Origin: Ignavibacteria bacterium
Lineage (GTDB): Bacteria; Bacteroidota; Ignavibacteria; Tepidaquicellales; Tepidaquicellaceae
Assembly (NCBI GenBank): GCA_016788375.1
Contig: JAEUSI010000021.1
Coordinates: 1 to 33,879, forward strand
Reading direction: 5' to 3'
DNA length: 33,879 nt
A model generated the notes under the pieces. The model was not told the origin of the DNA. It searched no databases and was given only the letters and a program-made list of their open reading frames with translations. Numbering within the stretch: position 1 is the stretch's first letter; the number at the start of each line of letters is the position of its first letter. Positions 33,547 to 33,879 of the stretch are shown here, piece after piece. The translations under genes were made by a program, and so were the position numbers.

Positions 33547-33879
33547 TTATTTCATAAGGATCATTTTCCCTGCCGAATTAAAATTACCGGCAGTCAGATT
33601 ATAAAAATAGATTCCGGATTCAAGATCATTTCCATTAAAATCAAAAGAATATTTTCCGGAAAGAAGAAAATTATTCACAAGCGTCAGAATTTCTTTTCCT
33701 GTTGCATCAAAAACTTCAAGCGAAACAAACTTATCTTCAGAAAGAGAGAATTCAATTGTTGTTGAAGGATTGAAAGGATTCGGATAATTCTGACTGAGAG
33801 TATATCCTGTAATTTCACTGCCTGAATTATTTACGCTTAAAATAAATCCTTCAGTATGTATCCACACTCCTCCGTTAGA
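33547..33879 (-). CDS. C-terminal part of a T9SS-secreted protein (5' end outside window)
   Basis: An open frame enters from the window edge without a stop (SNGGVWIHTEG) and runs to 33547. It carries TLSQNYPNPFNPSTTIEF, then LEVFDATGKEILTLVNN and GIYFYNL, ending KMILMK: a complete type A T9SS sorting domain. An internal GTG at 33867 is not a credible start because the frame continues upstream. What the cargo domain does cannot be seen. It is the gene directly upstream of the M1 peptidase, with a gap of four bases, so the two are probably one operon. Confidence 0.88.
   Translation of the reverse strand, partial: SNGGVWIHTEGFILSVNNSGSEITGYTLSQNYPNPFNPSTTIEFSLSEDKFVSLEVFDATGKEILTLVNNFLLSGKYSFDFNGNDLESGIYFYNLTAGNFNSAGKMILMK

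Overview
The window is low-GC, gene-dense bacterial DNA. Two proteins and one truncated one end in a type IX secretion (T9SS) sorting domain with the core motif NFPNPFNP or NYPNPFNP. Two Omp85-type outer-membrane proteins show a Gram-negative envelope. Lipoproteins, a DUF4783 protein, an Ig-like (Big_5) lipoprotein and a divergent membrane pyrophosphatase all fit the FCB group, most likely Ignavibacteriota/Chlorobiota-like rather than true Bacteroidota. This placement is an inference from protein style only. Most genes lack a Shine-Dalgarno sequence, and five genes appear to start with TTG.

Layout. (1) 1-1320, minus: three overlapping membrane-protein genes (DUF2085, an unknown, DUF2752). (2) 1421-8888, plus: a peptide ABC uptake locus with two paralogous substrate-binding lipoproteins on either side of a hibernation factor (hpf) and HPr kinase (hprK), followed by the DppB and DppC permeases; no ATPase gene is present. 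(3) 8970-9249: a single DUF2795 gene with its own promoter and terminator. (4) 9264-12419, plus: an Omp85 protein and the DNA polymerase III delta-prime subunit. (5) 12406-17951, minus: a 1381-residue NtrY-like sensor kinase overlapping an Ig-like lipoprotein gene. (6) 18053-18526, minus: an exported DUF4783 protein. (7) 18732-22760, plus: a CAU-anticodon tRNA, rplY, pth, and the membrane pyrophosphatase hppA. (8) 22768-24531, minus: a second Omp85 protein. (9) 24772-26961, plus: a T9SS cargo protein with Asp-box/Ycf48-like repeats. (10) 27504-30322, plus: cmk and rpsA, with a hairpin-rich leader before rpsA. (11) 30730-31371, plus: two adjoining unknown small genes. (12) 31566-33879, minus: an M1-family metallopeptidase with a T9SS tail, preceded by the end of another T9SS cargo gene.

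Most genes are core housekeeping (translation: hpf, rplY, pth, rpsA, tRNA; replication: holB; nucleotides: cmk; energy: hppA) mixed with envelope genes. No mobile element, CRISPR array or defence system was seen. The best candidates for undescribed biology are the structured leader of rpsA (28152-28300), the DUF2085/DUF2752 membrane operon with paired Cys motifs, the giant sensor kinase with its coupled lipoprotein, the self-contained DUF2795 unit, and the orphan two-gene unit at 30730-31371.
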